DNA of 17,780 nt from Saprospiraceae bacterium (GCA_021739805.1 JAIPBB010000083.1:1-17780), one strand, 5' to 3'. Counted from the first letter of the stretch, positions 6,986 to 14,860 are shown. The notes: generated by a model not told the origin, from the sequence alone. Numbers and translations are program-made.

Positions 6986-8077
6986 ATGGCACAACAATAT
7001 TTAGATCACTCAAAAGCAATTTTAACTTCTAAACGTTCGAATTTTAAAGGTGGAAGCAAAGGTTCCGGCATTATTTCTTTATTTGGTTATCAAAATGAAT
7101 ATGACCTTAGAGAAGGCTATCCATTACTTACTACTAAAAAAATGGCTACAAAATCGATGTTTCATGAAACTATATGGTTCTTAAGAGGTGATACAAACAC
7201 TAAATATCTTGAAGACAATAACTGTCCTATTTGGAGACCTGATGCTTTTCAATCCAATCTTCCCGCTATGCAGAAAGAAGGAATATTTCCTGAAGATATT
7301 AAAAAATATTCTCCTGATTGGGATAAAACAATGAAAGAATATGGTCAGAGAATTAAAGAAGATGCAGAATTTGCAATAAGATGGGGAGATGCAGGACCAA
7401 TTTATGGCAAACAATGGAGAAGATGGGAATATTTTGACCATGACAAAAAAAGCTTTATTGAAATAGACCAATTGGGAAAAATGATAAAAGGCCTGAAAAA
7501 GAAACCTACAGGAAAAAAACATATAGTTGATTCGTGGAATCCCGGCGATACTCCAAAAATGTCATTGCCTCCTTGTCATGTTCTTTATCAGGCAACTGCT
7601 AATGAAGAAGGCGAATTGGAATTACAGCTTTATCAAAGAAGTTGTGACCAATTTTTAGGTGTTCCTTTTAATATAGCCAGTTACGCTGCTCTTACTCATG
7701 TGATTGCACAGGAAGCAGAAATGGTTCCGAAAACATTTATACACACTTTTGGTGATTCACACTTTTATGCCGGTATTGGTAAGAGGACTCAATGGCACAA
7801 AGAAAATTTCAAGGAAACACAAAAAAGAATAAGAAATGTTGCTGCAAGAGAAGAATATTTAGAAGTTGTTGAATGGATTAATAAAAATGCTCCCAGCGAT
7901 GGAAATGAAGAAAAATATGACCATGTAACAGCAATTCTCGAACAAATGTCAAGAGAACCCAAAGCTTTATCGAAATTACATATTGCAAAAAAACCATTCG
8001 ACCAATTAACTGTTGATGATTTTATTATAGAAAACTACGACCCACATCCACCAATCAGAAGGAGTATGGCTGTTTAA
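6986..8077 (+). CDS. thyA: thymidylate synthase (ThyA), enlarged form
   Basis: Cytoplasmic enzyme converting dUMP to dTMP with methylene-tetrahydrofolate as carbon donor and reductant. The hallmarks of the classical family are clear: GPIYGKQWRRW (137-147), catalytic Cys197 in LPPCHVLYQ, the dUMP-binding run QRSCDQFLGVPFNIASYA (217-234), GDSHFY (256-261, His259 and Tyr261), and the closing ENYDPHPPIRRSMAV. At 363 aa it is about 100 residues longer than the E. coli enzyme (264). The extra length lies mainly in two places: a segment at about 85-135 before GPIYGKQW, and about 48 residues after GDSHFYAGIGKRTQW (about 268-318) before LEQMSREPKAL. Both are charged and helical-looking, and the core is intact. 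The ATG at 6986 is directly before the conserved N-terminal helix. No dihydrofolate reductase gene is adjacent. Confidence 0.96.
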   Translation: MAQQYLDHSKAILTSKRSNFKGGSKGSGIISLFGYQNEYDLREGYPLLTTKKMATKSMFHETIWFLRGDTNTKYLEDNNCPIWRPDAFQSNLPAMQKEGIFPEDIKKYSPDWDKTMKEYGQRIKEDAEFAIRWGDAGPIYGKQWRRWEYFDHDKKSFIEIDQLGKMIKGLKKKPTGKKHIVDSWNPGDTPKMSLPPCHVLYQATANEEGELELQLYQRSCDQFLGVPFNIASYAALTHVIAQEAEMVPKTFIHTFGDSHFYAGIGKRTQWHKENFKETQKRIRNVAAREEYLEVVEWINKNAPSDGNEEKYDHVTAILEQMSREPKALSKLHIAKKPFDQLTVDDFIIENYDPHPPIRRSMAV

Positions 8078-8091
8078 GCGAAAAGCTTAAA
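8073..8091. terminator. small hairpin overlapping the thyA stop
   Basis: TTTAAGC (8073-8079), loop GAAAA, GCTTAAA (8085-8091): seven perfect pairs overlapping the TAA stop of thyA. No T-run follows on either strand, so intrinsic termination is doubtful. Confidence 0.25.
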
Positions 8092-8154
8092 AGGAAATTT
8101 AATTTGGGAATGTAATACTGGTGAGTTTGAAGACAATCTTAATCATTTAATTGG

Positions 8155-8203
8155 TTGCGAGTTACGGATTGCGAGAAACGAGTAACTAGCTTCGAGCAAC
8201 GAG
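8155..8203. repeat. seven-unit heptamer array running into the putP 3' end
   Basis: TTGCGAG, TTACGGA, TTGCGAG, AAACGAG, TAACTAG, CTTCGAG, CAACGAG, seven consecutive 7-nt units without a slip. The symporter gene on the minus strand ends at 8186, so its stop codon and last codons (residues LVARS) lie in the array. Confidence 0.85.
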
Positions 8204-9667
8204 TTTCTTCTTCGGAATCACAAACGTTCCAACAACAGCAACAAACAAAGCAACAAAGAAAGTCAGCATTCTTGATGTAACAATTTGTTCCATTCCTGAT
8301 ACTATCCAAACCAAAGTGAAAACAACTCCAATAATAATTGTAGCCAATGCTGCTCTGCCGTGGTATTTTTTCCAGAAAAGTGTTAATAGTATAACAACAG
8401 AGAAAGTCCCTCCTATTCCTGCCCACACATAGCTGATATTATTAAAGATTAAATTATCCCTTGTCAAATATGTAATTAATAAAGCAATTGCGGCCAAAAC
8501 TGCTGTAACAATTCTTGATGTAAGCAATGCAGTCTTTGGAGAACTGGCTTTATCTTTTCTAAATGCAGGTTTTATTAGGTTTTCAGAAAGCTCTGTTGCC
8601 GATAAAATTAAAAGTGAATCTGCAGTTGATATCATTGCTGCTATGGCTCCAGTAATTAGGATAGCTGCAATTGTTGGTGGAAATAGTTCAAGAACAACCA
8701 TAGGCATCACTGTTTCACGGTCGAGCAAAGCTGTTTCGCTTCCCATAGGCCCAAAAATTGCAATCCCAATCCAGCCAATTGCCAAAGCTCCTGTATATGC
8801 AATTATTGTCCAGATGATTCCTATGTTTCTGGCTTTTTTTGCCTGGGATTTGTCTTTTATAGCCATAAAACGCATACTCAATTGTGGCTGCCCACCCATA
8901 TATCCAAAAAACCAGGAAAATCCCCCCGCAATGGCTATACCGGCTGCAAAACCTTTTGCTGTTCCCACAACTGACCAATATTCCGGTCCTGCTTTTTGTA
9001 AAGCTTCGGGAATAGATGATGCGAAAAGTTCCGGATGATTGGCTATGTAGATTACTCCAACAATTGGCGTCACTATCAATGCAATAATCATAATTATTGC
9101 CTGAACCACATCCACATAAACCACTGACCTGAAACCACCATGAATTGCATGTGGAACAATGATAGCCGCTATTATTAACATTCCAATTATTGGGTCAATT
9201 CCAAACATAGTGTTTAGTGTTTTTCCACCACCAAGAAATTGTGAGCCAACATAAAAAAAGAAAAAGAAAACTATAAATGAGCTACCAAATATTCTTATCC
9301 ATTTTCCGGCATCGCCATGTTTTTTAGCTATAAATTCTGTAAAGGTATTTACATTATACTTTTCGGCAGCATCACGCAAACGCCAGGCAATTACAGCCCA
9401 GGCAACAACAATTCCAACCACACAACCGATTGCAGTCCATATTTCGAGTAATCCTGTTGCATAAGCTGCACCCGGCAAACCCAGCAATGCCCATGATGAT
9501 TCTCCTGTAGCTCTTTCTGAAAGGGCTGCAACCCATCCCGGTAATTTTCTTCCTGCTATTGCATAATCCGCATCGGTTTTTACTTTTCGTCCTTGATATG
9601 CTCCCCATAAGATTATCAGGCTTATATACGTAATTACTACGACTAATAGTTGAGTTTGGTAATCCAT
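8186..9667 (-). CDS. putP: sodium:solute symporter, PutP-like (probable Na+/proline)
   Basis: Polytopic inner-membrane carrier of 493 aa in the SSS family, using the sodium gradient to import a small organic solute. It resembles E. coli PutP along its length: DADYAIAGRKLPGW (32-45), ERATGESSWALLGLPGA (51-67), HGGFRSVVYVDVVQA (176-190), the loop GGQPQLSMRFMAIKD (258-272), and AIAAMISTADSLLILSATELSENL (341-364), which corresponds to the sodium-site helix. In the GES segment, Glu56 stands where PutP has a sodium-binding Asp, a conservative change. Proline is the likely substrate, but other SSS substrates cannot be excluded. The ATG at 9665-9667 comes 26 bp after a near-ideal promoter. The last residues, LVARS, derive from an intergenic-type heptamer array. 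It converges with thyA and is transcribed alone. Confidence 0.88.
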   Translation of the reverse strand: MDYQTQLLVVVITYISLIILWGAYQGRKVKTDADYAIAGRKLPGWVAALSERATGESSWALLGLPGAAYATGLLEIWTAIGCVVGIVVAWAVIAWRLRDAAEKYNVNTFTEFIAKKHGDAGKWIRIFGSSFIVFFFFFYVGSQFLGGGKTLNTMFGIDPIIGMLIIAAIIVPHAIHGGFRSVVYVDVVQAIIMIIALIVTPIVGVIYIANHPELFASSIPEALQKAGPEYWSVVGTAKGFAAGIAIAGGFSWFFGYMGGQPQLSMRFMAIKDKSQAKKARNIGIIWTIIAYTGALAIGWIGIAIFGPMGSETALLDRETVMPMVVLELFPPTIAAILITGAIAAMISTADSLLILSATELSENLIKPAFRKDKASSPKTALLTSRIVTAVLAAIALLITYLTRDNLIFNNISYVWAGIGGTFSVVILLTLFWKKYHGRAALATIIIGVVFTLVWIVSGMEQIVTSRMLTFFVALFVAVVGTFVIPKKKLVARS

Positions 9668-9692
9668 TATTTTGCTTTTTTATTTAACTTTT

Positions 9693-9723
9693 CAAACATA
9701 TAAAAATTCATAAAAATTTCAAA
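9693..9723 (-). promoter_or_regulatory. putP promoter, near-perfect Bacteroidota consensus
   Basis: Read on the minus strand: TTTG (9723-9720), 19 nt, TATGTTTG (9700-9693). This equals TTTG-N19-TAnnTTTG at every defined position. The start site should be near 9686, leaving a leader of about 19 nt before the ATG. It is the best promoter in the window and also supports assignment of the organism to the phylum. Confidence 0.75.
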
Positions 9724-9768
9724 GAATTTGATTGCCAATAATTATGAAAATTCCAAAAAACAAATCCT

Positions 9769-9832
9769 AAATTCCAAATAAATTCCAAACAACAATTTAT
9801 AAATGTTCAAAACTGTTTGGATATTGGAATTT
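9769..9832. repeat. imperfect inverted repeat (AAATTCCAA arms)
   Basis: Left arm 9769-9791, right arm 9814-9832. The inverse complement of the right arm (AAATTCCAATATCCAAACA) aligns to the left arm with a single 4-nt gap. It lies upstream of the putP promoter. The left part also contains several AATTCCAAA-like direct units. Confidence 0.6.
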
Positions 9833-9863
9833 GAAGAATTGAATCATCTCCAAAAAGGTGGTC

Positions 9864-9939
9864 GTCATTGTGAACGAAGTGAAGCAATCTAAATCTATTA
9901 TTTTACAGTCTGACAGATTACTTCGTTCCTACCAATGAC
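9864..9939. repeat. REP-like palindromic element
   Basis: Left arm 9864-9890 (begins GTCATTG, contains GAACGAAG, ends CAATCT) and right arm 9915-9939 (begins AGATTACTTCGTTCCT, ends AATGAC) are inverse complements with two short indels, separated by 24 nt. Similar elements with GTCATTGCGAGGAACGAAGCAATCT-like arms are widely scattered in Bacteroidota genomes. Broken pieces of the same element appear at 6588-6706. Confidence 0.75.
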
Positions 9940-10001
9940 TAGTATTTGTAATGTCTTGATTCAAATGCCATTATCATATGGAATTCTTGTTTTTTCTTAA
10001 A

Positions 10002-10030
10002 CCCCTTATAATCCCCCATAAATAAAGGGG
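10002..10030 (-). terminator. hairpin downstream of the C10 peptidase gene
   Basis: CCCCTTAT (10002-10009) pairs with ATAAAGGGG (10022-10030) with one bulged base. Partial outer pairing (TTCTTAAAC with GTTTCCTAAGAA) extends the palindrome to about 9994-10047. It starts 23 bp past the stop on the minus strand. There is no clean U-tract (TTTAAGAAAAA follows), so it may be a terminator or another dispersed palindrome. Confidence 0.4.
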
Positions 10031-10052
10031 ATAGTTTCCTAAGAAATTTCAA

Positions 10053-11822
10053 CTAATTTATAATCAACCGTCTTTGAATTTGTTTTTTTTCTGTTTCTAT
10101 CAATATTAAATAAATACCCGCTTCAAGATTTTTCAAACTAAAATCTTTGATAAATTCCTTTCCGGGCTTTTCATAATTGAAGCATTTTAATTCCCTTCCT
10201 GTGATATCCAGGATTCTGATTTTTATTTCGCTTTTGAAATCATCAGAAAAATTTAAAGTAAAATTTCCATCTGATGGATTAGGATAAATATTAATCGTAA
10301 AATTTTTATTGTTTTCTTCAACACCCACATTGTTAGCAGTATAAATTAAGGACCAACCTTCGTCAACTATGTATTGATCCGAATTAAACATTAGTAAAAT
10401 ATTACCAGTTGAAGATGTAAATGTTGGAGGCAAATTGCTTCCTGAGTATTTACCTATTAAAGTAGCTCCCGTATTTGATCCGTCATAAACCTTAAGAAAA
10501 TCAAATCCGTCTTCGGTATTAAATGAAAGGAAATTTATAGTTATTGATGTAGCTCCCGGAGGACTAATCAACCATCTGCAAAAAGAACTACTATTATAAA
10601 AATTCAAACCACTTCCATCGCTAATTGTATCTTGCAGCTTGTTTAAAGTTTTCAGTCCGGAACAAAATGGTCCAACTGCTGTTGGTCTAACCATAATTAT
10701 ATGTTGGTCGGAATTAAAATTATTTCCGGCGGGATTAAGGCTTGTAAGATAAAAATATCCATCTGCATATCCACCCCATCCCCAGTTGAAATGAAAATGC
10801 TTAGTCCCCTGATAACCATCACAAACAAAAGCATGAGCCTCTTGTGTTGATGCATTTGCTCCGGCATAATATAATGGTCGGAATGCGTCTAACTCAATCC
10901 GTATAAGCTTTTCCCATGTTGTGTCAACATAGCCATCTTTATAATCAATTTTTGTTGATGATGTATATTTGAAATAATTAACCATTGCATATCTCGCATT
11001 GTCACTACCCGAACCCGAACCACTGGGTCCATAATACATATTTACACCAACACCGCAATGATATAATAAAACAGCAACATCAGTATCGTGGCTTGTAAGA
11101 TAATTTGGCATTCCAGCCCAGTTATAAGTAGTCGCTCCGAAGTTAGCAGATAAAGTTCCATAAGTGGGATGAACGTATGAATGTGAACTATTTCCCTGTG
11201 TTGGAGTTTCATGATATTTCATTATTTGACCCATAGCAACCGCCACACAGCCAACAAGAGCGTGACCACCCGGACCACTTGCATCTGCCGGACATAAAGC
11301 ATTATAGTATTGTCCCTGACTCCACCTTGTACTTATTAATGGAGCAACTCCCTTCACTTTTAAGCTACTGAATTTTGAAGTATTTGCAGCACTGTGATTT
11401 TTCCATTGATTATCAATTTCAATTGTTGCGGGCAGATTGTTTTCTCTGACAGAAATAATTTGTTTTTTATAAGATTCCATCAAATTCTGTAAGGCAATTG
11501 GTATATCGGTTTCATTATATAATCCTTTAAATGCATATCCCAATAGCGGATAAACCCTGTCTTCCGCAGCAATTATAATAAATCCATTATTATTTTCAAT
11601 ATTAAAAACATAGTAAACAGGTTCAGTATCAACTTCTTTTATAATAGTTGAACTTATTGTAATACTTTCCCTGCTAATATTTTTTGATAATGAATTTGCC
11701 CTTTCAAAATAGAAATTTTTTGCAACTTTTTCTGCAATATTCACAGGCACTATTTCGGCATAAATTGCTTGAATAGATAGAATTATTAAGGAAATCAATA
11801 AGGAAATACCCTTTGTTCTCAT
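10053..11822 (-). CDS. secreted C10-family cysteine peptidase with CUB domain and T9SS tail
   Basis: Exported peptidase of the streptopain (SpeB) / periodontain family, 589 aa. Signal peptide 1-22 (SLLISLIILSIQAIYA). Residues about 23-150 look like the propeptide, including YYVFNIENNNGFIIIAAEDRVYPLLGY. The catalytic domain (about 160-380) has TRWSQGQYYNALCP (165-178), nucleophile Cys192 in HALVGCVAVAMGQIMKYH, and catalytic His330 in EAHAFVCDGY. HFHFNWGWGGYADGYFYL (342-359) closes the active site, so the zymogen should be functional. Residues about 387-496 form a CUB-like domain (cysteines 387 and 415, DGFDFLKVYDG, LMFNSD, DEGWSLIYTA). The last 80 residues (INIYPNPSDGNF to RRLIIN) are a T9SS type A sorting domain. 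It should act on the cell surface or outside the cell. It is divergent from the S9 peptidase gene across 124 bp. Confidence 0.93.
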   Translation of the reverse strand: MRTKGISLLISLIILSIQAIYAEIVPVNIAEKVAKNFYFERANSLSKNISRESITISSTIIKEVDTEPVYYVFNIENNNGFIIIAAEDRVYPLLGYAFKGLYNETDIPIALQNLMESYKKQIISVRENNLPATIEIDNQWKNHSAANTSKFSSLKVKGVAPLISTRWSQGQYYNALCPADASGPGGHALVGCVAVAMGQIMKYHETPTQGNSSHSYVHPTYGTLSANFGATTYNWAGMPNYLTSHDTDVAVLLYHCGVGVNMYYGPSGSGSGSDNARYAMVNYFKYTSSTKIDYKDGYVDTTWEKLIRIELDAFRPLYYAGANASTQEAHAFVCDGYQGTKHFHFNWGWGGYADGYFYLTSLNPAGNNFNSDQHIIMVRPTAVGPFCSGLKTLNKLQDTISDGSGLNFYNSSSFCRWLISPPGATSITINFLSFNTEDGFDFLKVYDGSNTGATLIGKYSGSNLPPTFTSSTGNILLMFNSDQYIVDEGWSLIYTANNVGVEENNKNFTINIYPNPSDGNFTLNFSDDFKSEIKIRILDITGRELKCFNYEKPGKEFIKDFSLKNLEAGIYLILIETEKKQIQRRLIIN

Positions 11823-11910
11823 AGTAGATGGTTATTTAATGCAAATTTTTTTCAGTAAAATTAATTAATTATTTTGATAATATTTAAAAATTATATTTCC
11901 CAAAATATCC

Positions 11911-11918
11911 TATTTTTG
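11911..11918 (+). promoter_or_regulatory. candidate -7 box for the S9 peptidase gene
   Basis: TATTTTTG matches TAnnTTTG at every defined position and lies 28 bp before the ATG, giving a start site near 11925. No clear TTTG occurs at the expected upstream spacing. The divergent C10 gene must be driven from the same 124-bp interval, in which I could not identify a convincing minus-strand promoter. Confidence 0.4.
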
Positions 11919-11946
11919 AAATTTATTAATTCAATCAAATAATTCA

Positions 11947-14778
11947 ATGAAGAAATTAAATCTATATATTCCAATAATTTATTTCTTATTTTCCTTAAAT
12001 TTAGTAGCCCAGGAAAAAATACCACTCGACCATTCAGTTTATGAAAGCTGGAAAAGCTTAAACAATCCAAAAATATCCAATGATGGGAAATGGATTACTT
12101 ATGAAATAAAACCTGCTCAGGGTGATGCTTGGCTTCATATTATTAATATTGAAACCAACTTTCATGATTCAATTGTCCGTGGAGAAAGAGCAATGTTTTC
12201 ACCTTTTACAAATTATTTAGCATTCTATATAAAGCCTCAAAAAGATACTATTCGTAAATTAAAATTAGCCAAAAAGAAAGTCGAAGATTTTGTTTCAGAT
12301 AGCTTGGGAATCTACATTTTAGGAAGCGATAGTTTAATAAAAATCGCAAAGCTTGAATCTTTTAAAATGCCCAAAACAGATTCGGAATGCATGGTTTACA
12401 AACTTGAAAAATCAAAGAAGAAAGAGAAAATTTCGCAACCTGAAAAGAAAAGAATATTTAGATTTCTTTTTAAAAAGAAAAAAGAAAAACCTAAGAAAAA
12501 GGAATACCAACAAAATGGAACCGAAGTAGTGATTTTTAATCCAATAGCTAATTCAAGCTTTAACTTTAAAAACATTAAAGAATATCAAATTTCGAAAAAT
12601 GGAAAACTTATTAGTATGATAAGTACTAAAAAGGATTCTATTGATACTTCTTTTGTGATCAATTTCAACACTTTAACTAATAAATCATCAATAGTTTTTA
12701 AAAAAGATGGAAATGCGAAAAATATTACAATTGATGAAGAAGGAAATCAGATTGCTTTTATTTTCTCATCTGACACTTCAAAAGTTAAAATATTTAATCT
12801 TTATCATTTATCGCAAGAAGATAGTCTGCCGAATTTAATGGTTGATACTTTAAGTGATAATATGCCCGAAAACTGGAGTGTAAGTGTTTTCTCCAATATA
12901 AATTTCTCGAAAGATGGCAAGAAGTTATTTTTCGGAACAGCACCAAATCCTGTTGAAGAACCTAAAGACAGTCTTTTGGATGAAGAAAAAGTTAAAGTTG
13001 ATGTATGGAATTGGAAAGACGATAAATTGCAACCAATGCAGCTTAAACAGCTTTCATTTGAAAAGAAAAAATCCTACAGTGCAATTTTGCTTATTGAAAG
13101 TAAAAGATTTTTTCAGCTCGGTGACACTTTAATAGAAAGGTTTAGAGTGAATTATAATTCAAATCCTGGATATGGTTTAGGTGAAAATCAGAAGCCCTAT
13201 GAAAAGCAAAATGGATTTACAGGCAGCTATCACAGAGATGTTTATTCAATAAACTTAAGAAATGGAAAAAGAGAACTAATTATTAAAGATGCCTCAAGTT
13301 CTGTCACTTATTCTCCTGATGGCGAGTTTATTGTATGGTATAATCCAAAAGACAGTATTTGGTACTCAAGCAATGTTGAAACTAAAATCACTGTCGATTT
13401 AACAAAAGACCTTGGCGTTAATTTTTATAATGAACTTCATGATACTCCCGATGACCCAAATCCATACGGAGTAGCCGGCTGGACAACGAACAATGAATAT
13501 GTTTTAATTTACGACAGTTATGATATTTGGAAATTAGACCCTTTTGGTTTTAAAAAAGCTGAAAATCTTACCAAATCACAGGGACGAAATAATCTAACGA
13601 AATTCCGAATTATTAAACTTGATACAGAAGAAGATTATTTTAATCTTGAAAAACCAATACTATTGTCTGCTATGAATACCAAAACAAAGCAAAGGGGCTT
13701 TTATAAACTTGAGCTTTCAGTATCAGATAAACCTATAAAACTGACAATGGAAGAAGCAACTTTTTATTATCCGGTTAAAGCAAAAAATGCGAATAAACTT
13801 ATTTTTCAAAAAGGAAATTTTAATAATTATTACGACTTGTATTCAAGCGATTTAGACTTTATTAACGAAAGTAGGCATTCAAATACAAATCCACAGCAAA
13901 GCAAGTATTTATGGGGTTCAGTTGAGCTTACAAATTGGGAGTCTTTCGATGGTGTAAAATATGATGGTTTACTTTATAAACCGGAAAACTTTGATGCAAC
14001 GAAAAAGTATCCAATGATAGTTTATTTCTATTCAAGAAGTTCAGACGGTTTATATAGTCATCATAGTGTAAGACCAAGCCGCTCAACTGTTAATATTCCA
14101 CTTTATATCAGCAATGGATATATAGTGTTTGTTCCCGATATTACATACAAAACAGGACATCCGGGTAAATCAGCTTATGACGCAATTGTTAGTGGAACTG
14201 AGCATATTGTAAATATGGGTTTTGTTGATAAGGATAAAATGGGAATCCAGGGGCAAAGTTGGGGCGGTTACCAGGTAGCATATTTGGTTACTCAAACAAA
14301 TAAATATAAATGTGCCATGGCTGGAGCACCGGTTAGCAATATGACTAGTGCTTATGGTGGAATCCGTTGGGCTTCGGGACATAATCGTGCTTTTCAATAT
14401 GAAAAAGGACAAAGTAGAATTGGAGCAACTTTATGGGAAAAACCGGATTTATATATAGAAAATTCACCATTGTTTTATTTGGACAAAGTACAAACTCCCC
14501 TACTCATAATGCATAACGACAATGACGGTGCTGTTCCATGGTATCAAGGAATTGAATTGTTCTGTGGTTTAAGACGACTCGATAAGCCTGTTTGGATGCT
14601 CACCTATAACAAAGAAAATCACAATCTTGGAAACTGGCCTAATACTGTTGATTTAAGTATTAGGATGATGCAGTTTTTTGATTATTATTTAAAAGATGCT
14701 CCGGAACCGGTTTGGATGAAAGATGGAATTCCGGCTATTGATAAGGGGAAAAAGACTGGGTATGAGCTTTCGGAATGA
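11947..14778 (+). CDS. S9 family (prolyl oligopeptidase/DPP IV-type) serine peptidase, exported
   Basis: Large peptidase of 943 aa that would cleave short peptides, probably in the periplasm. Signal peptide 1-22 (IYFLFSLNLVAQ). Residues about 30-640 are beta-propeller-like sheet with repeated ISNDGKW, FSKDGKKLFF and YSPDGEFIVWY motifs. The alpha/beta-hydrolase domain (about 655-915) carries nucleophile Ser771 in GQSWGGYQ, Asp860 in HNDNDGAVPWYQ and His892 in ENHNLGNW, so the triad is complete. A very basic low-complexity stretch at about 154-186 (KSKKKEK, KKKKEKPKKKE) interrupts the propeller and adds to its length, which exceeds typical DPP IV-like enzymes (about 700-800). No T9SS tail: the protein ends GYELSE, which suggests a periplasmic location. 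Exact specificity (dipeptidyl, acylaminoacyl or oligopeptidase) cannot be read from the sequence. Confidence 0.93.
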   Translation: MKKLNLYIPIIYFLFSLNLVAQEKIPLDHSVYESWKSLNNPKISNDGKWITYEIKPAQGDAWLHIINIETNFHDSIVRGERAMFSPFTNYLAFYIKPQKDTIRKLKLAKKKVEDFVSDSLGIYILGSDSLIKIAKLESFKMPKTDSECMVYKLEKSKKKEKISQPEKKRIFRFLFKKKKEKPKKKEYQQNGTEVVIFNPIANSSFNFKNIKEYQISKNGKLISMISTKKDSIDTSFVINFNTLTNKSSIVFKKDGNAKNITIDEEGNQIAFIFSSDTSKVKIFNLYHLSQEDSLPNLMVDTLSDNMPENWSVSVFSNINFSKDGKKLFFGTAPNPVEEPKDSLLDEEKVKVDVWNWKDDKLQPMQLKQLSFEKKKSYSAILLIESKRFFQLGDTLIERFRVNYNSNPGYGLGENQKPYEKQNGFTGSYHRDVYSINLRNGKRELIIKDASSSVTYSPDGEFIVWYNPKDSIWYSSNVETKITVDLTKDLGVNFYNELHDTPDDPNPYGVAGWTTNNEYVLIYDSYDIWKLDPFGFKKAENLTKSQGRNNLTKFRIIKLDTEEDYFNLEKPILLSAMNTKTKQRGFYKLELSVSDKPIKLTMEEATFYYPVKAKNANKLIFQKGNFNNYYDLYSSDLDFINESRHSNTNPQQSKYLWGSVELTNWESFDGVKYDGLLYKPENFDATKKYPMIVYFYSRSSDGLYSHHSVRPSRSTVNIPLYISNGYIVFVPDITYKTGHPGKSAYDAIVSGTEHIVNMGFVDKDKMGIQGQSWGGYQVAYLVTQTNKYKCAMAGAPVSNMTSAYGGIRWASGHNRAFQYEKGQSRIGATLWEKPDLYIENSPLFYLDKVQTPLLIMHNDNDGAVPWYQGIELFCGLRRLDKPVWMLTYNKENHNLGNWPNTVDLSIRMMQFFDYYLKDAPEPVWMKDGIPAIDKGKKTGYELSE

Positions 14779-14809
14779 TTTAGTATTAGATCTAAGAACA
14801 AGGATTGTT

Positions 14810-14860
14810 GATTAACGATTTATGATGAAATTGAAGATCTAAAATCTAAAATCGTTAATC
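14810..14860. repeat. inverted repeat with perfect 12-bp arms after the S9 peptidase gene
   Basis: GATTAACGATTT (14810-14821) and AAATCGTTAATC (14849-14860) are exact inverse complements with a 27-nt loop rich in AGATCTAAAATCTAAAA. The element starts 32 bp after the stop codon. No T-run follows, so the role as a terminator is uncertain; it could also be a dispersed repeat or an RNA-end stabiliser. Confidence 0.6.

Larger units (their letters stand above)
9668..10052. other. 385-bp gene-free spacer between putP and the C10 peptidase gene
   Basis: No coding region is supported. It holds the putP promoter (9693-9723), an AATTCCAAA-rich imperfect inverted repeat (9769-9832), a REP-like palindrome (9864-9939), and a C/G-armed hairpin (10002-10030) just downstream of the peptidase gene. 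Confidence 0.75.

Noticed and set aside
8643..9038. 131-codon plus-strand frame inside the symporter gene
   Set aside because: It is antisense to a well-supported transporter gene and its translation resembles no protein; it is a product of codon bias on the opposite strand.
14700..14778. T9SS sorting domain on the S9 peptidase
   Set aside because: The C-terminus continues the hydrolase helix and ends GYELSE, with no YPNP motif or final KLIV-type strand.
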